Below are positions 51,781 to 60,718 of a stretch of DNA of 64,000 nucleotides, one piece after another. This stretch comes from Myxococcus qinghaiensis. GTDB lineage: Bacteria > Myxococcota > Myxococcia > Myxococcales > Myxococcaceae. The stretch spans positions 248,001-312,000 of the forward strand of contig NZ_JAKCFA010000010.1 of the NCBI RefSeq assembly GCF_024198215.1, read 5' to 3'. The notes under the pieces were generated by a model, which was not told the origin of the DNA, made no database searches, and saw only the letters and a program-made list of their open reading frames with translations. Position numbers and translations under genes: made by a program. The first letter of the stretch is position 1. Each line of letters begins with the position of its first letter.

Positions 51781-53337
51781 GTGCGGGTGTGTAATGGGCC
51801 CGTGGAATTCCCTTCGTTGGAGACAGAGGTCGCGTTCCTGCGCGGCCTGGTGGCGGTTCATCGGATGTCGGACGACATCCTCGAGGACTGCCTCCAGCGC
51901 GGCCTGACGCTGGACGCGGGGCTGGATGTCTTCCTCACGCAGTGCGCGCGCATGGTGCACGCGCCCGCGGGCTTCGTGTCCCTGCGAGGCACGCGCGGGC
52001 CGGTGCTGACGCGGGTGCTGGGCGAATTGGGCGCGGACGTCTTCGAGGCCGCCAACTGGCGAGGGCCTCACCGGCTGAAGAACGGGCGGATGCTGTTCTG
52101 CACCCGGCTGAAGCTGGGCAAGCTGGAGCTGGGCGGCCTGGGGCTGGCGGTGGACGGCGCCTTCGAGGACGGCGGCGGGCTGGTGATGAAGCTGGTGGAG
52201 GCCATCGGCGAGCAGTTGGACACCGCCGTGCTGGCCTTCCTGGCGCTGACGGACGGGCAGGGGCCCCTGGAGCGGCTGGACGAGCTGTCGCTGGACGACA
52301 CGCCGGTGCCGCGCGGGCGCATTGGCAAGTACGAGGTGCTGACGCCGCTGGGCACGGGCGGCATGGCCCAGGTGCTGGTGGCGCGGGCGCGGGGCCCGGA
52401 GGGGCTGGGGCGGCTGGTGGCCCTCAAGCGCATCCTCCCGCACCTGACGGCGGACCCGGCCATCGTCCAGCAGTTCCTGGACGAGGCGCGCATCGGCCTG
52501 CGGCTGTCGCATCCCAACCTCGTCCACGTCTACGACTTCGGCGAGGCCCAGGGCGCGTACTTCATCGCCATGGAGCTGGTGCGCGGCGTGGACCTGGACC
52601 GGCTGTTGCGCGCGCACAAGGGGGCGCTGACGCCCGAGCAGGCGGCGGCCGTGGTGGCGCAGGCGCTGAACGGGTTGCACGCGGCCCACCTGCTCAAGGG
52701 CGAGGACGGCAAGCCGTTGCACCTGGTGCACCGGGACTTGTCCCCGCACAACCTGATGGTGGGCTTCGACGGCCAGGTGAAGGTGCTGGACTTCGGCGTG
52801 GCGAAGGTCCGCGCGCAGCGGACGATGACGCTGCCGGGCATCGTCAAGGGCAAGCCGCTGTACATGTCACCGGAGCAGGCCCGGGGGCAGCGGCTGGATG
52901 CGCGCAGCGACTTGTTCGCCATGGGCCTCATCCTCTACGAGGCGCTCACCGGGCGGCGCGCGTTCGACCGGGGCGACGAGCTGGTCTCCATGCAGGCCAT
53001 CTGCGACGAGCGCCTGACGCGGCCCGACACCATCTCCCGCCCGCTGTGGGAGGTGCTGGAGGTGGCGCTGGCCAAGTCTCCCGCGGCGCGCTTCGCGAGC
53101 GCGCAGGAGATGGCGGAGCGGCTGCTGGACGTCGTCACGCCCTCCAAGGACACGGAGCTGGCGCGGCTGATGGCCCGGCACTTCCCGGACCGACTGCGGG
53201 AGCTGAACCGGCTGGACCGCACGGAGGCGGGCGGGCGGCCGCCGTTGGTGGCGGCGGCGACCTCCGGAGCGATGCCCCCGCAGGAGGACATCGACACGGA
53301 GCCTCGCCCCGCGCCCCAGAAGAAGGCCGCGCGCTGA
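51781..53337 (+). CDS. Ser/Thr protein kinase with N-terminal GAF-like domain
   Basis: 518 residues. The N-terminal region (about 12-170; EVAFLRGLVAVHRMSDDILEDCL, APAGFVSLRG, GEQLDTAVLAFL) looks like a diverged GAF sensor domain. The kinase domain (about 180-450) is Hanks-type and complete: GTGGMAQVLVAR glycine loop, catalytic Lys216 (VALKRIL), HRDLSPHN with Asp319, DFG Asp337 (VLDFGVAKV), and GKPLYMSPEQARG activation segment. No membrane helix is present, so it is cytoplasmic. It starts at GTG 51781; later GTGs at 51787 and 51802 are possible. The C-terminal 65 residues are low-complexity. Substrates are unknown. Confidence 0.92.
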   Translation: MRVCNGPVEFPSLETEVAFLRGLVAVHRMSDDILEDCLQRGLTLDAGLDVFLTQCARMVHAPAGFVSLRGTRGPVLTRVLGELGADVFEAANWRGPHRLKNGRMLFCTRLKLGKLELGGLGLAVDGAFEDGGGLVMKLVEAIGEQLDTAVLAFLALTDGQGPLERLDELSLDDTPVPRGRIGKYEVLTPLGTGGMAQVLVARARGPEGLGRLVALKRILPHLTADPAIVQQFLDEARIGLRLSHPNLVHVYDFGEAQGAYFIAMELVRGVDLDRLLRAHKGALTPEQAAAVVAQALNGLHAAHLLKGEDGKPLHLVHRDLSPHNLMVGFDGQVKVLDFGVAKVRAQRTMTLPGIVKGKPLYMSPEQARGQRLDARSDLFAMGLILYEALTGRRAFDRGDELVSMQAICDERLTRPDTISRPLWEVLEVALAKSPAARFASAQEMAERLLDVVTPSKDTELARLMARHFPDRLRELNRLDRTEAGGRPPLVAAATSGAMPPQEDIDTEPRPAPQKKAAR

Positions 53338-53345
53338 AAGAAGGG

Positions 53346-53403
53346 GACGCCCGGCCTCGCTCCGGGAAGGAGCAGGGGCTCGGGCGGCCTGGACCCGGGC
53401 GTC
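53346..53403. terminator. Bidirectional hairpin between convergent genes
   Basis: Perfect 9-bp outer stem GACGCCCGG (53346-53354) / CCGGGCGTC (53395-53403), with an inner 5-bp hairpin GCTCC-GGGAA-GGAGC. It fills the gap between the kinase gene and the PRC-barrel gene. Confidence 0.6.
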
Positions 53404-53406
53404 GCC

Positions 53407-54312
53407 TCAGGAGCGGCGCAGCGACGGGTCATCGGGGGTGGCGTTGAGCGTGCGAGGCGCGTCGACCTCGCCCTCGGTGCGGATGTCCACGTTCTCGTGG
53501 CGCACCTTCTCGGTGATGCGGCGCTCCTCCTCGACGACGTCCTTGTGGATGACGACCTCCTCGTCGAGCACCGTGCGCTTGGTGATGTCCACCTCTTCCG
53601 CATGGAGCGGGACGACGATGGTCTCGTCCTTGTACGTCGCGCCCGTCACGGGCCTGTCCGACGTCACTGCCCGACGCTCCACGGTGACCCGCTCGTGGCG
53701 CAGGGGGACCTTCACCATCTCCTCCTCCTCGACGACGTCCTTGTGGACGCGCAGCTCGCCCGCCTGGGTGTCGCGCTTCGCCACGGACAGCTTCTCCCGG
53801 TGGACGGGGATGAGGATGTCCTCGGTGTCCCGCCGCATGTCCTTGTCCAGGCGCTTGTCGGTCTCCAGGCGGGCGTCGGTCCTCCTGAGGTCGGTGTCCC
53901 CCCGCATGTTGGCCGTGTAGTTGGTGTCCGTGCCCAGGTTGGCGGTCGGCAGCGGCGTGACGGAGCCCCGGGAGATGTCCGGGCCCCCGTTGCGTACCCG
54001 GGTCTCCTTCGTCGTCGTCGTGGTCCGCTCGGAGGCCATGCCCATGGCCCCGGCCGCCACGCCCGTGCCGGCGGCGCCCTTGGTGCGCTCGGCGTCGGAG
54101 ACCTGCTGGAGGGCCTCCTTGCCCCGATTCAGAATCACCTCCCCGTCGCGAATCTCGCTGACCTCCGAGAAGGCGACCCGGTAGTCCTTCGGGAAGAACA
54201 GACCCCTCTCGATGTGGAATGCGTCGTCGCCGATGGCGAAGACCTTGCCGAGCTTCTCGTTGTCGATGCTGCGTACGGCCATTCCTTCCCTGACATCCTT
54301 GCGCTGGAACAT
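53407..54312 (-). CDS. PRC-barrel plus DUF2382 (YsnF/AvaK-type) stress protein
   Basis: 301 residues. A PRC-barrel-like domain (about 1-75; MAVRSIDNEKLGKVFAI, DYRVAFSEVSEIRDGEVIL) is followed by a low-complexity linker with a five-Thr run and many NYTANMRGDTDLRRTDARLE-type charged residues, then two DUF2382 units (IPVHREKLSVAKRDTQAGELRVHKDVV and VPLHAEEVDITKRTVLDEEVVIHKDVV). Proteins of this plan occur in many stress-tolerant bacteria, often linked to general stress, but no activity is proven. ATG 54312 has GGAGGAGAG upstream, a strong ribosome site. It is transcribed divergently from the liv operon. Confidence 0.87.
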   Translation of the reverse strand: MFQRKDVREGMAVRSIDNEKLGKVFAIGDDAFHIERGLFFPKDYRVAFSEVSEIRDGEVILNRGKEALQQVSDAERTKGAAGTGVAAGAMGMASERTTTTTKETRVRNGGPDISRGSVTPLPTANLGTDTNYTANMRGDTDLRRTDARLETDKRLDKDMRRDTEDILIPVHREKLSVAKRDTQAGELRVHKDVVEEEEMVKVPLRHERVTVERRAVTSDRPVTGATYKDETIVVPLHAEEVDITKRTVLDEEVVIHKDVVEEERRITEKVRHENVDIRTEGEVDAPRTLNATPDDPSLRRS

Positions 54313-54737
54313 GGCTGGCTCTCCTCCTGCTGGCTGGATGGAGGGCGCGGTCCACCTCTCCATCAACCGGAAGGTGGGAACAGGTCCGGGGATGAACAGT
54401 GCCATGGCGACACGCGCACGAGGGGCTTGGTCCCGTGGTTGCCCCCAACGGGGCTGCTTGCCCCCGCCCGGCGTGTGGCGGCGACTCCGCCGCGAAAAGC
54501 CTTCCTCGCGGGGCTCAGGGCCGTGGCGCCCCCGCAGGCGCGTCATGCGCGGTGTGGGACGGGTGCTCCGGACGCTCGCCCGCCCTCGGGCGTGGGGTCT
54601 TCTTCCTCGTGACGCGCCGCACGGAGGGTACGTGGGAGGAGGGCCTGACTGGCAGCGCGCTTGACCCATGGAGAGGGCTCCCCTAGAAAACCGGGGCTTT
54701 GACTCGCAGCACCCCCCGTTGAGGAGGATTGCTCCCC
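54313..54737. other. Divergent intergenic region, PRC-barrel gene / liv operon
   Basis: 425 bases without a credible gene. It holds the liv promoter (54661-54689) and the GAGGAGG ribosome site of livK (54721). Toward the PRC-barrel gene I find no clear promoter hexamers. The middle is GC-rich with several short dyads (for example GCGGCGACTCCGCCGC) but nothing decisive. Confidence 0.6.
54661..54689 (+). promoter_or_regulatory. Sigma-70-like promoter of the liv operon
   Basis: -35 TTGACC (5/6), 17-base spacer, -10 TAGAAA (4/6). Predicted start is near 54696, giving a leader of about 40 bases to the livK ATG. Confidence 0.6.
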
Positions 54738-55949
54738 ATGCGACGCCTTGCCCCGATGCTGCTCGCCGCGCTCGCCGTCATGGCGGCCGCTTGCGAGAAG
54801 AAGACGCAGCCCACTCCTTCCGGTGAGGCTGGCACGCAGGCCGCGCAGGGTCAGTCCGGGAGCGCGGCGAGCGGTACGCCCCCCGCGAGCTCCGACACCA
54901 TCCTGCTGGGCCAGGTGGGCGCGCTCACCGGAGGCCAGGCGACCTTCGGCATCTCCACGCGCAACGGCATCGAGCTGGCGCTCAAGGAGGCCAACGCCGC
55001 GGGCGGCGTGAATGGCAAGAAGCTGGCGATTCGCGTCTACGACAATCAGAGCAAGCCGGAGGAGGCCGCGCAGGCCGCCACCCGCCTGATTACGCAGGAC
55101 AAGGTGGTGCTCATCCTGGGCGACGTGGCCTCGTCCAACTCGCTGGCCATGGCGGAGAAGGCGCAGGCGGCGGGCGTGCCCATGATTACGCCCTCGTCCA
55201 CCAACACGACGGTGACGGAGAAGGGCGACTACATCTTCCGCGTGTGCTTCATCGACCCGTTCCAGGGCTTCGTGATGGCGAAGTTCGCCCGCGAGGACCT
55301 GAAGCTGTCCAAGGTGGCGGTGCTCCAGGACAACAAGAGCGCCTACTCCATCGACCTGTCGGGCGTCTTCACGCGCAAGTTCACGGAGATGGGCGGCAAG
55401 GTCGTCACCACGGAGAGCTACAGCCAGGGCGACACCGACTACCGCGCGCAGCTCACCGCCATCAAGAAGACGCAGCCGGACGGCATCTACGTGCCGGGCT
55501 ACTACAGCGAGGTCGGCGTCATCGCGCGCCAGGCCCGCGAGGTGGGCCTCAAGGTGCCGCTGATGGGCGGCGACGGCTGGGACTCCGAGAAGCTCTTCGA
55601 ACTGGGCGGCAGCGCCATTGAAGGCAGCTACTTCTCCAACCACTACTCGCCGGACAACCCGGACCCCCGCGTGCAGAAGTTCATCGCCGACTACAAGGCG
55701 GCGTACGGCGCGGTGCCGGACGCGCTGGCGGCGCTGGGCTACGACGCGGCCCGCGTGGCGGTGGAGTCCCTCAAGCGCGCCAAGGACCTGAGCGGCCCGT
55801 CGGTGCGGGATGCCATCGCCCAGACGAAGGATTTCCCGGGCGTGGCGGGCACCGTCACCCTGGATGACAAGCGCAATGCCGTGAAGTCCGCCGTCGTCCT
55901 CAAGGTCGGGGATGGCAAGACGCAGTATGTGACGACCATCTCTCCCTAA
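54738..55949 (+). CDS. livK: Branched-chain amino acid ABC transporter, substrate-binding lipoprotein
   Basis: 403-residue periplasmic-binding-protein fold I receptor of the LivJ/LivK type, anchored as a lipoprotein (lipobox AAAC, Cys19) after a short Thr/Ser/Gly-rich linker. Typical motifs: ILLGQVGALTGGQATFGISTRNGIELALKEANAAGGVNGKKL, LILGDVASSNSLAMAEKAQAAGVPMITPSSTN, YADYKAAYG-like IADYKAAYGAVPDALAALGYDAARV. It captures branched-chain amino acids or related amides; exact ligands cannot be told apart by sequence. ATG 54738 has GAGGAGG 10 bases upstream. It is first of five genes that make a complete transporter. Confidence 0.93.
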   Translation: MRRLAPMLLAALAVMAAACEKKTQPTPSGEAGTQAAQGQSGSAASGTPPASSDTILLGQVGALTGGQATFGISTRNGIELALKEANAAGGVNGKKLAIRVYDNQSKPEEAAQAATRLITQDKVVLILGDVASSNSLAMAEKAQAAGVPMITPSSTNTTVTEKGDYIFRVCFIDPFQGFVMAKFAREDLKLSKVAVLQDNKSAYSIDLSGVFTRKFTEMGGKVVTTESYSQGDTDYRAQLTAIKKTQPDGIYVPGYYSEVGVIARQAREVGLKVPLMGGDGWDSEKLFELGGSAIEGSYFSNHYSPDNPDPRVQKFIADYKAAYGAVPDALAALGYDAARVAVESLKRAKDLSGPSVRDAIAQTKDFPGVAGTVTLDDKRNAVKSAVVLKVGDGKTQYVTTISP

Positions 55950-56870
<921 letters not shown>

Positions 56871-56872
56871 CG

Positions 56873-57937
56873 ATGCAATCCCCCGCGCTCCCCGTCCCCG
56901 AGGCCCCGTCCCTCGTCCCCCCCGCGCTGCGCGGCATCCTCCCGCTGCTCATCGCGATTCCCACGCTCGCGCTGTTCCACTGGTCGCTCACCGGCTCCGA
57001 CTTCGCCACGTACCTGCTGTCCGTCGTCGGGGTGAACATCATCCTCGCGGTGAGCCTCAACATCGTGAACGGGATGACGGGCCAGTTCTCCATCGGCCAC
57101 GCGGGCTTCATGGCCGTGGGCGCGTACATCGCGGGCTACACCTCCCTGCAGCTCAAGGAGGTGGCGCTGTCCTTCCTGCCGGTGTCCGCCAGCGACCAGG
57201 TCCTCTTCATGCTGGCGCTGCTCGTCGGGGGCGTCGCCGCCGCGCTGTGTGGCTTCCTGGTGGGCCTGCCCTCGCTGCGCCTCCGCGGCGACTACCTGGC
57301 CATCGTCACGCTGGGCTTCGGCGAAATCATCCGCGTCTTCGTGCAGAACACGGACGCGTTCGGGCGCGCGCTGGGCCTGTCGGGCATCCCCCAGTACTCC
57401 AGCCCGGGCATGGTGTTCTTCTGGGTGTTCCTCGTCGTGCTGGCCGCGCGGCGGCTCGCCGGCTCCAGCCACGGCCGCAGCCTGTGGGCCATCCGCGAGG
57501 ATGAGGTGGCCGCCGAGGCCATGGGCGTGGACACCACCGGCTACAAGGTCCGCGCCTTCGTCTTCTCGTCGTTCTTCGCGGGCATCGCCGGCGGGCTGTT
57601 CGCCCACTTCGTGCCCATCATCAACCCCGGCTCCTTCACCTTCGTGCGCTCGATGGAAATCGTCGTCATGGTGGTGCTGGGCGGCCTGGGCTCCACCACC
57701 GGCGCGGTCGTCGCGGCCATCTTCCTCACGCTGCTGCCCGAAGGCATGCGCTCCCTGTTCGGCGCGCTGGGCACCGAGGGCAGCCTGGCGCAGCGGGTGG
57801 ACCAGATTCGCATGCCCATCTATGGCTTGCTGCTCGTCGTGCTGATGCTGTCGCGTCCCCAGGGCCTGTTCGGCACGAAGGAACTCTGGGACGTGCTGCC
57901 GCGGTGGCTGCCTCGCAAGCGAAGGGGGCTGGCGTGA
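56873..57937 (+). CDS. livM: Branched-chain amino acid ABC transporter permease LivM
   Basis: 354-residue second permease subunit. NIILAVSLNIVNGMTGQFSIGHAGFMAVGAY is the LivM signature, GLPSLRLRGDYLAIVTLGFGEIIRV the conserved cytoplasmic loop, and MVVLGGLGSTTGAVVAAIFLTLLPE the C-terminal membrane motif. ATG 56873 is chosen; a GTG at 56867 overlapping the livH stop (GTGA) is an equally plausible start that would add two residues. It pairs with LivH to form the channel. Confidence 0.94.
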   Translation: MQSPALPVPEAPSLVPPALRGILPLLIAIPTLALFHWSLTGSDFATYLLSVVGVNIILAVSLNIVNGMTGQFSIGHAGFMAVGAYIAGYTSLQLKEVALSFLPVSASDQVLFMLALLVGGVAAALCGFLVGLPSLRLRGDYLAIVTLGFGEIIRVFVQNTDAFGRALGLSGIPQYSSPGMVFFWVFLVVLAARRLAGSSHGRSLWAIREDEVAAEAMGVDTTGYKVRAFVFSSFFAGIAGGLFAHFVPIINPGSFTFVRSMEIVVMVVLGGLGSTTGAVVAAIFLTLLPEGMRSLFGALGTEGSLAQRVDQIRMPIYGLLLVVLMLSRPQGLFGTKELWDVLPRWLPRKRRGLA

Positions 57938-58833
57938 GCGCGAACGCACAGCCGGTGACCCCCGTCACCCTGGACACGAAGGCTCCCCCCGCGCTCCTGC
58001 GGGCGGACGGGGTGAGCATCCAGTTCGGCGGCCTCAAGGCGCTGACGGACTTCCACCTCTCCATCCAGCAGGGCGACCTCTTGGGGCTCATCGGCCCCAA
58101 CGGCGCGGGCAAGTCCACCGCGTTCAACGTGCTGACCGGCGTGTACCAGCCCTCCCAGGGCCAGGTGCTGGTGCGGGACACGAAGGTGAACGGGCGCAAG
58201 CCGCATCAAATCAACCTGCTGGGCGTGGCGCGCACCTTCCAGAACATCCGCCTGTTCCGCGCGCTCACCGCGCTGGACAACGTGAAGGTGGCCTGTCGCG
58301 CGCAGACGGCGCTGCACCAGTCCCGGCTGGGGCTGGGCGCGAAGCTGGTCAACGCGGGCCACAACTACGCGGACTGGTGGAAGGCGCTCCTGCTCACCCC
58401 GTCCTTCCAGCGCGAGGAACGCCGGCTGACGGCGCAGGCCGAGCACCTCCTGGAGGTCATGGGCCTGTCGCACCGCCGCGACGAGGAGGCGCGCAACCTC
58501 CCGTACGGCGAGCAGCGCCGGCTGGAAATCGCGCGCGCGCTGGGCAGCCAGCCCCGCGTGCTGCTGCTGGACGAGCCCGCCGCCGGCATGAACACGCGCG
58601 AGAAGGCGGACCTGATGGTCCTCATCCGCAAGCTGCGCGACGACTTCAAGCTGGGCGTGCTGGTGATTGAGCACGACATGAAGCTGGTGATGGGCATCTG
58701 CGAGCAAATCACGGTGCTGGACCACGGCGAGACGATTGCCCGCGGCGCCCCGGCCGAGGTGCGAAGCGACCGGAAGGTCATCGAGGCGTATCTGGGTGAC
58801 AGCTACCTGGAGAGCCACGGAGGAGCGGCGTGA
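57934..58833 (+). CDS. livG: Branched-chain amino acid ABC transporter ATPase LivG
   Basis: 299-residue ATP-binding subunit. Walker A GPNGAGKST, Q-loop region VARTFQNIRLFRALTALDNV, the LivG form of the ABC signature (NLPYGEQRRLEIARAL), Walker B VLLLDEPAAGMNTREK, and switch His in LVIEHDM. A long insert between Q loop and signature (about 30 residues, HQSRLGLGAKLVNAGHNY) is usual for LivG. GTG 57934 overlaps the livM stop (GTGA). The N-terminus is about 15 residues longer than in E. coli LivG. Confidence 0.95.
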   Translation: MSANAQPVTPVTLDTKAPPALLRADGVSIQFGGLKALTDFHLSIQQGDLLGLIGPNGAGKSTAFNVLTGVYQPSQGQVLVRDTKVNGRKPHQINLLGVARTFQNIRLFRALTALDNVKVACRAQTALHQSRLGLGAKLVNAGHNYADWWKALLLTPSFQREERRLTAQAEHLLEVMGLSHRRDEEARNLPYGEQRRLEIARALGSQPRVLLLDEPAAGMNTREKADLMVLIRKLRDDFKLGVLVIEHDMKLVMGICEQITVLDHGETIARGAPAEVRSDRKVIEAYLGDSYLESHGGAA

Positions 58834-59585
58834 GCGACGCGCAGGTGAAGACGCTGGGCGAGCGCCAGGCCTTTCCCCCCTTGCTGGCGGTGGAGGGCAT
58901 CAAGGTCCACTACGGCGCCATCCAGGCCCTCCGGGGCGTGTCGCTGACGGTGGGCAAGGGTGAAGTCGTGGCCCTCATCGGCGCCAACGGGGCGGGCAAG
59001 ACGAGCACCCTGCGCGCGGTGAGCGGCATGCTCAAGGCGAGCGCGGGCCGCATCCACTTCAGCGGGCAGGACACCACGTCCCTCAAGGCGCACCAGCTGG
59101 TGCCCCGGGGCATGGCGCACGCGCCGGAGGGGCGCGGCATCTTCCCCAACCTCACCGTGCTGGAGAACCTGGAGCTGGGCGCGTACCTGCGCCGGGACAC
59201 CGCGGACATCCGCGCGGACATGGAGAAGAACTTCACGCTCTTCCCCGTGCTCAAGGAGCGGCGCAACCAGATGGCCGGGACGCTGTCGGGCGGAGAGCAG
59301 CAGATGCTCGCCATCGCCCGCGCGCTGCTCAGCCGGCCCCAGCTGCTGCTGCTGGACGAGCCGTCGCTGGGCCTGGCGCCGCAGGTGACGGAGACCATCT
59401 TCCGCACCCTGCGCGACGTGAACAAGGCGGGCGTCAGCGTGCTCCTCGTGGAGCAGAACGCCCACCTGGCCCTCAACTCCGCCCACTACGGCTACGTGCT
59501 GGAGACGGGCGAGGTGGCGATGGCCGGCCCTGGCAAGGCGCTCCTGGAGAGCGCGGAGGTGCGGCGCGCCTACCTGGGCGAGTAA
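58830..59585 (+). CDS. livF: Branched-chain amino acid ABC transporter ATPase LivF
   Basis: 251-residue second ATPase. Walker A GANGAGKTS, Q-loop VPRGMAHAPEGRGIFPNLTVLENL, signature LSGGEQQMLAIARAL, Walker B LLLLDEPSLGLAPQ, switch region VLLVEQNAHLAL. GTG 58830 overlaps the livG stop by 4 bases. It is the last gene of the operon, with a hairpin right after the stop. Confidence 0.95.
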   Translation: MSDAQVKTLGERQAFPPLLAVEGIKVHYGAIQALRGVSLTVGKGEVVALIGANGAGKTSTLRAVSGMLKASAGRIHFSGQDTTSLKAHQLVPRGMAHAPEGRGIFPNLTVLENLELGAYLRRDTADIRADMEKNFTLFPVLKERRNQMAGTLSGGEQQMLAIARALLSRPQLLLLDEPSLGLAPQVTETIFRTLRDVNKAGVSVLLVEQNAHLALNSAHYGYVLETGEVAMAGPGKALLESAEVRRAYLGE

Positions 59586-59588
59586 TCT

Positions 59589-59616
59589 CCCGGAAGGCCG
59601 ATTTTCAGCCTCCGGG
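59589..59616 (+). terminator. Hairpin terminator of the liv operon
   Basis: Arms CCCGGAAGGC / GCCTCCGGG (nine pairs with one bulged A) around loop CGATTTTCA, beginning 3 bases after the livF stop. Confidence 0.6.
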
Positions 59617-59778
59617 CGCACCGCCTTCGTCTTGCCGCCGACGATTCCAGGGGCCTTGCGCCACTTGGAAACTGGCGGGCCCTCGAATCTCGGGTAGTCA
59701 GAAGTCGAGCAGTTCGTCTAGCGTCGTCCGACGCACCGCGTTCAAACCCTCCCAAAACTCATTTCAGGAAGCGCGCCC

Positions 59779-60558
59779 ATGCCTTCGTTGTCCCGCCTCC
59801 TTGCCTCCATTGCCACCCTCGCGCTGATTGCCCTCGCGTGCGTCGGGCCGCAGAAGACCGACAGCAGCACCAACAACTCCGGCGAAGCGTCCTCCACGAT
59901 TGAGGAGCTGCCCAACGAGGGGGGAGAGACGGGCGGCGAGCAGCCGGCCGCTGCGGGCCCGCAGCTCACCGACGTGAGCGCCGAGGAGGGCTTCAACGTC
60001 AAGATGCCGGGCCAGCCCCAGGTCCAGCGCCAGAAGGTCAACATCCCCGCGGGCGAGGTGTCCACGGCGGCCTACTCGCTGCAGACGCCCGAGGGCGTCA
60101 TCTACTCGGTCAGCATCGCGGACTACCCGGAGAAGGTCGTCGCCAGCCGTCCTCCCGAGGCGTTCCTGAACGAGGGCCGCGACGGCCTCACCAACCAGCT
60201 CAAGGGCACCGTCAGCAACGAGCAGGAGCTGACGCTCGACGGCTACCCCGGTAAGTCCTACACGGTGTCCTCGCCCAACGGCGAGGTGCGCGCGCGCAAC
60301 TACCTGGTGGGCCCGCGCCTCTACACCATGCTGGTGCTCTTCAACCCGAGCATCGGTGCTCCGGCGGCGGACGGGTTCCTCGGCTCGCTGCAGCTCATCA
60401 ACCCGCCTCCGGCGGTTCCGCGCGCGGGCGCGGCGGGCGCCGATGCGGGCCCGGGTGACGCGGGCGTGGAGGGCGCCGCGGTCGAGGCGACCGCTCCCGA
60501 CGCGGGCCCGGTGGACGCGGGCGTGGCTGCTCCGGCGAAGCGTCGTCGCACGAAGTAG
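59779..60558 (+). CDS. Lipoprotein of unknown function
   Basis: 259-residue lipoprotein, lipobox ALAC (Cys21). A low-complexity Ser/Glu/Gly linker (about 25-65) leads to a soluble domain (about 70-200; EEGFNVKMPGQPQVQRQKV, VIYSVSIADYPEKV, SYTVSSPNGEVRARNYLVGPRLYTMLVLF), which resembles small envelope domains seen in other lipoproteins but has no assigned function. The last 50 residues are Ala/Pro/Asp-Ala-Gly repeats ending in a basic KRRRTK. ATG 59779 has AGGAAGC upstream. It follows the liv operon with a separate gap of 193 bases. Confidence 0.75.
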   Translation: MPSLSRLLASIATLALIALACVGPQKTDSSTNNSGEASSTIEELPNEGGETGGEQPAAAGPQLTDVSAEEGFNVKMPGQPQVQRQKVNIPAGEVSTAAYSLQTPEGVIYSVSIADYPEKVVASRPPEAFLNEGRDGLTNQLKGTVSNEQELTLDGYPGKSYTVSSPNGEVRARNYLVGPRLYTMLVLFNPSIGAPAADGFLGSLQLINPPPAVPRAGAAGADAGPGDAGVEGAAVEATAPDAGPVDAGVAAPAKRRRTK

Positions 60559-60597
60559 TCGCGGGCTTCAGGGTGCGCGCCGCGCTCGCGTGAGCGT

Positions 60598-60615
60598 GCA
60601 CCTGCTGACAGGTGC
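60598..60615 (+). terminator. Hairpin after the lipoprotein gene
   Basis: 7-bp perfect stem GCACCTG-CTGA-CAGGTGC, 39 bases after the stop. There is no U tract, so termination is only a suggestion. Confidence 0.35.
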
Positions 60616-60689
60616 CCCGTTCATTTGAATGGGAATGAGGCGTCGTGGGTGCGGGGCGGCTTCCCTTGCCGCACTGTCGCCCACATTGT

Positions 60690-60713
60690 CCCTCCTGAGT
60701 TTACAGGGAGGGG
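60690..60713 (+). promoter_or_regulatory. Hairpin covering the ribosome site of the BNR-repeat gene
   Basis: CCCTCCTG (60690-60697) pairs with CAGGGAGGG (60704-60712, one bulged G) around loop AGTTTA. The right arm is the ribosome site GGGAGGGG, 5-6 bases before ATG 60719. Folding would hide it. Confidence 0.5.
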
Positions 60714-60718
60714 ATTGA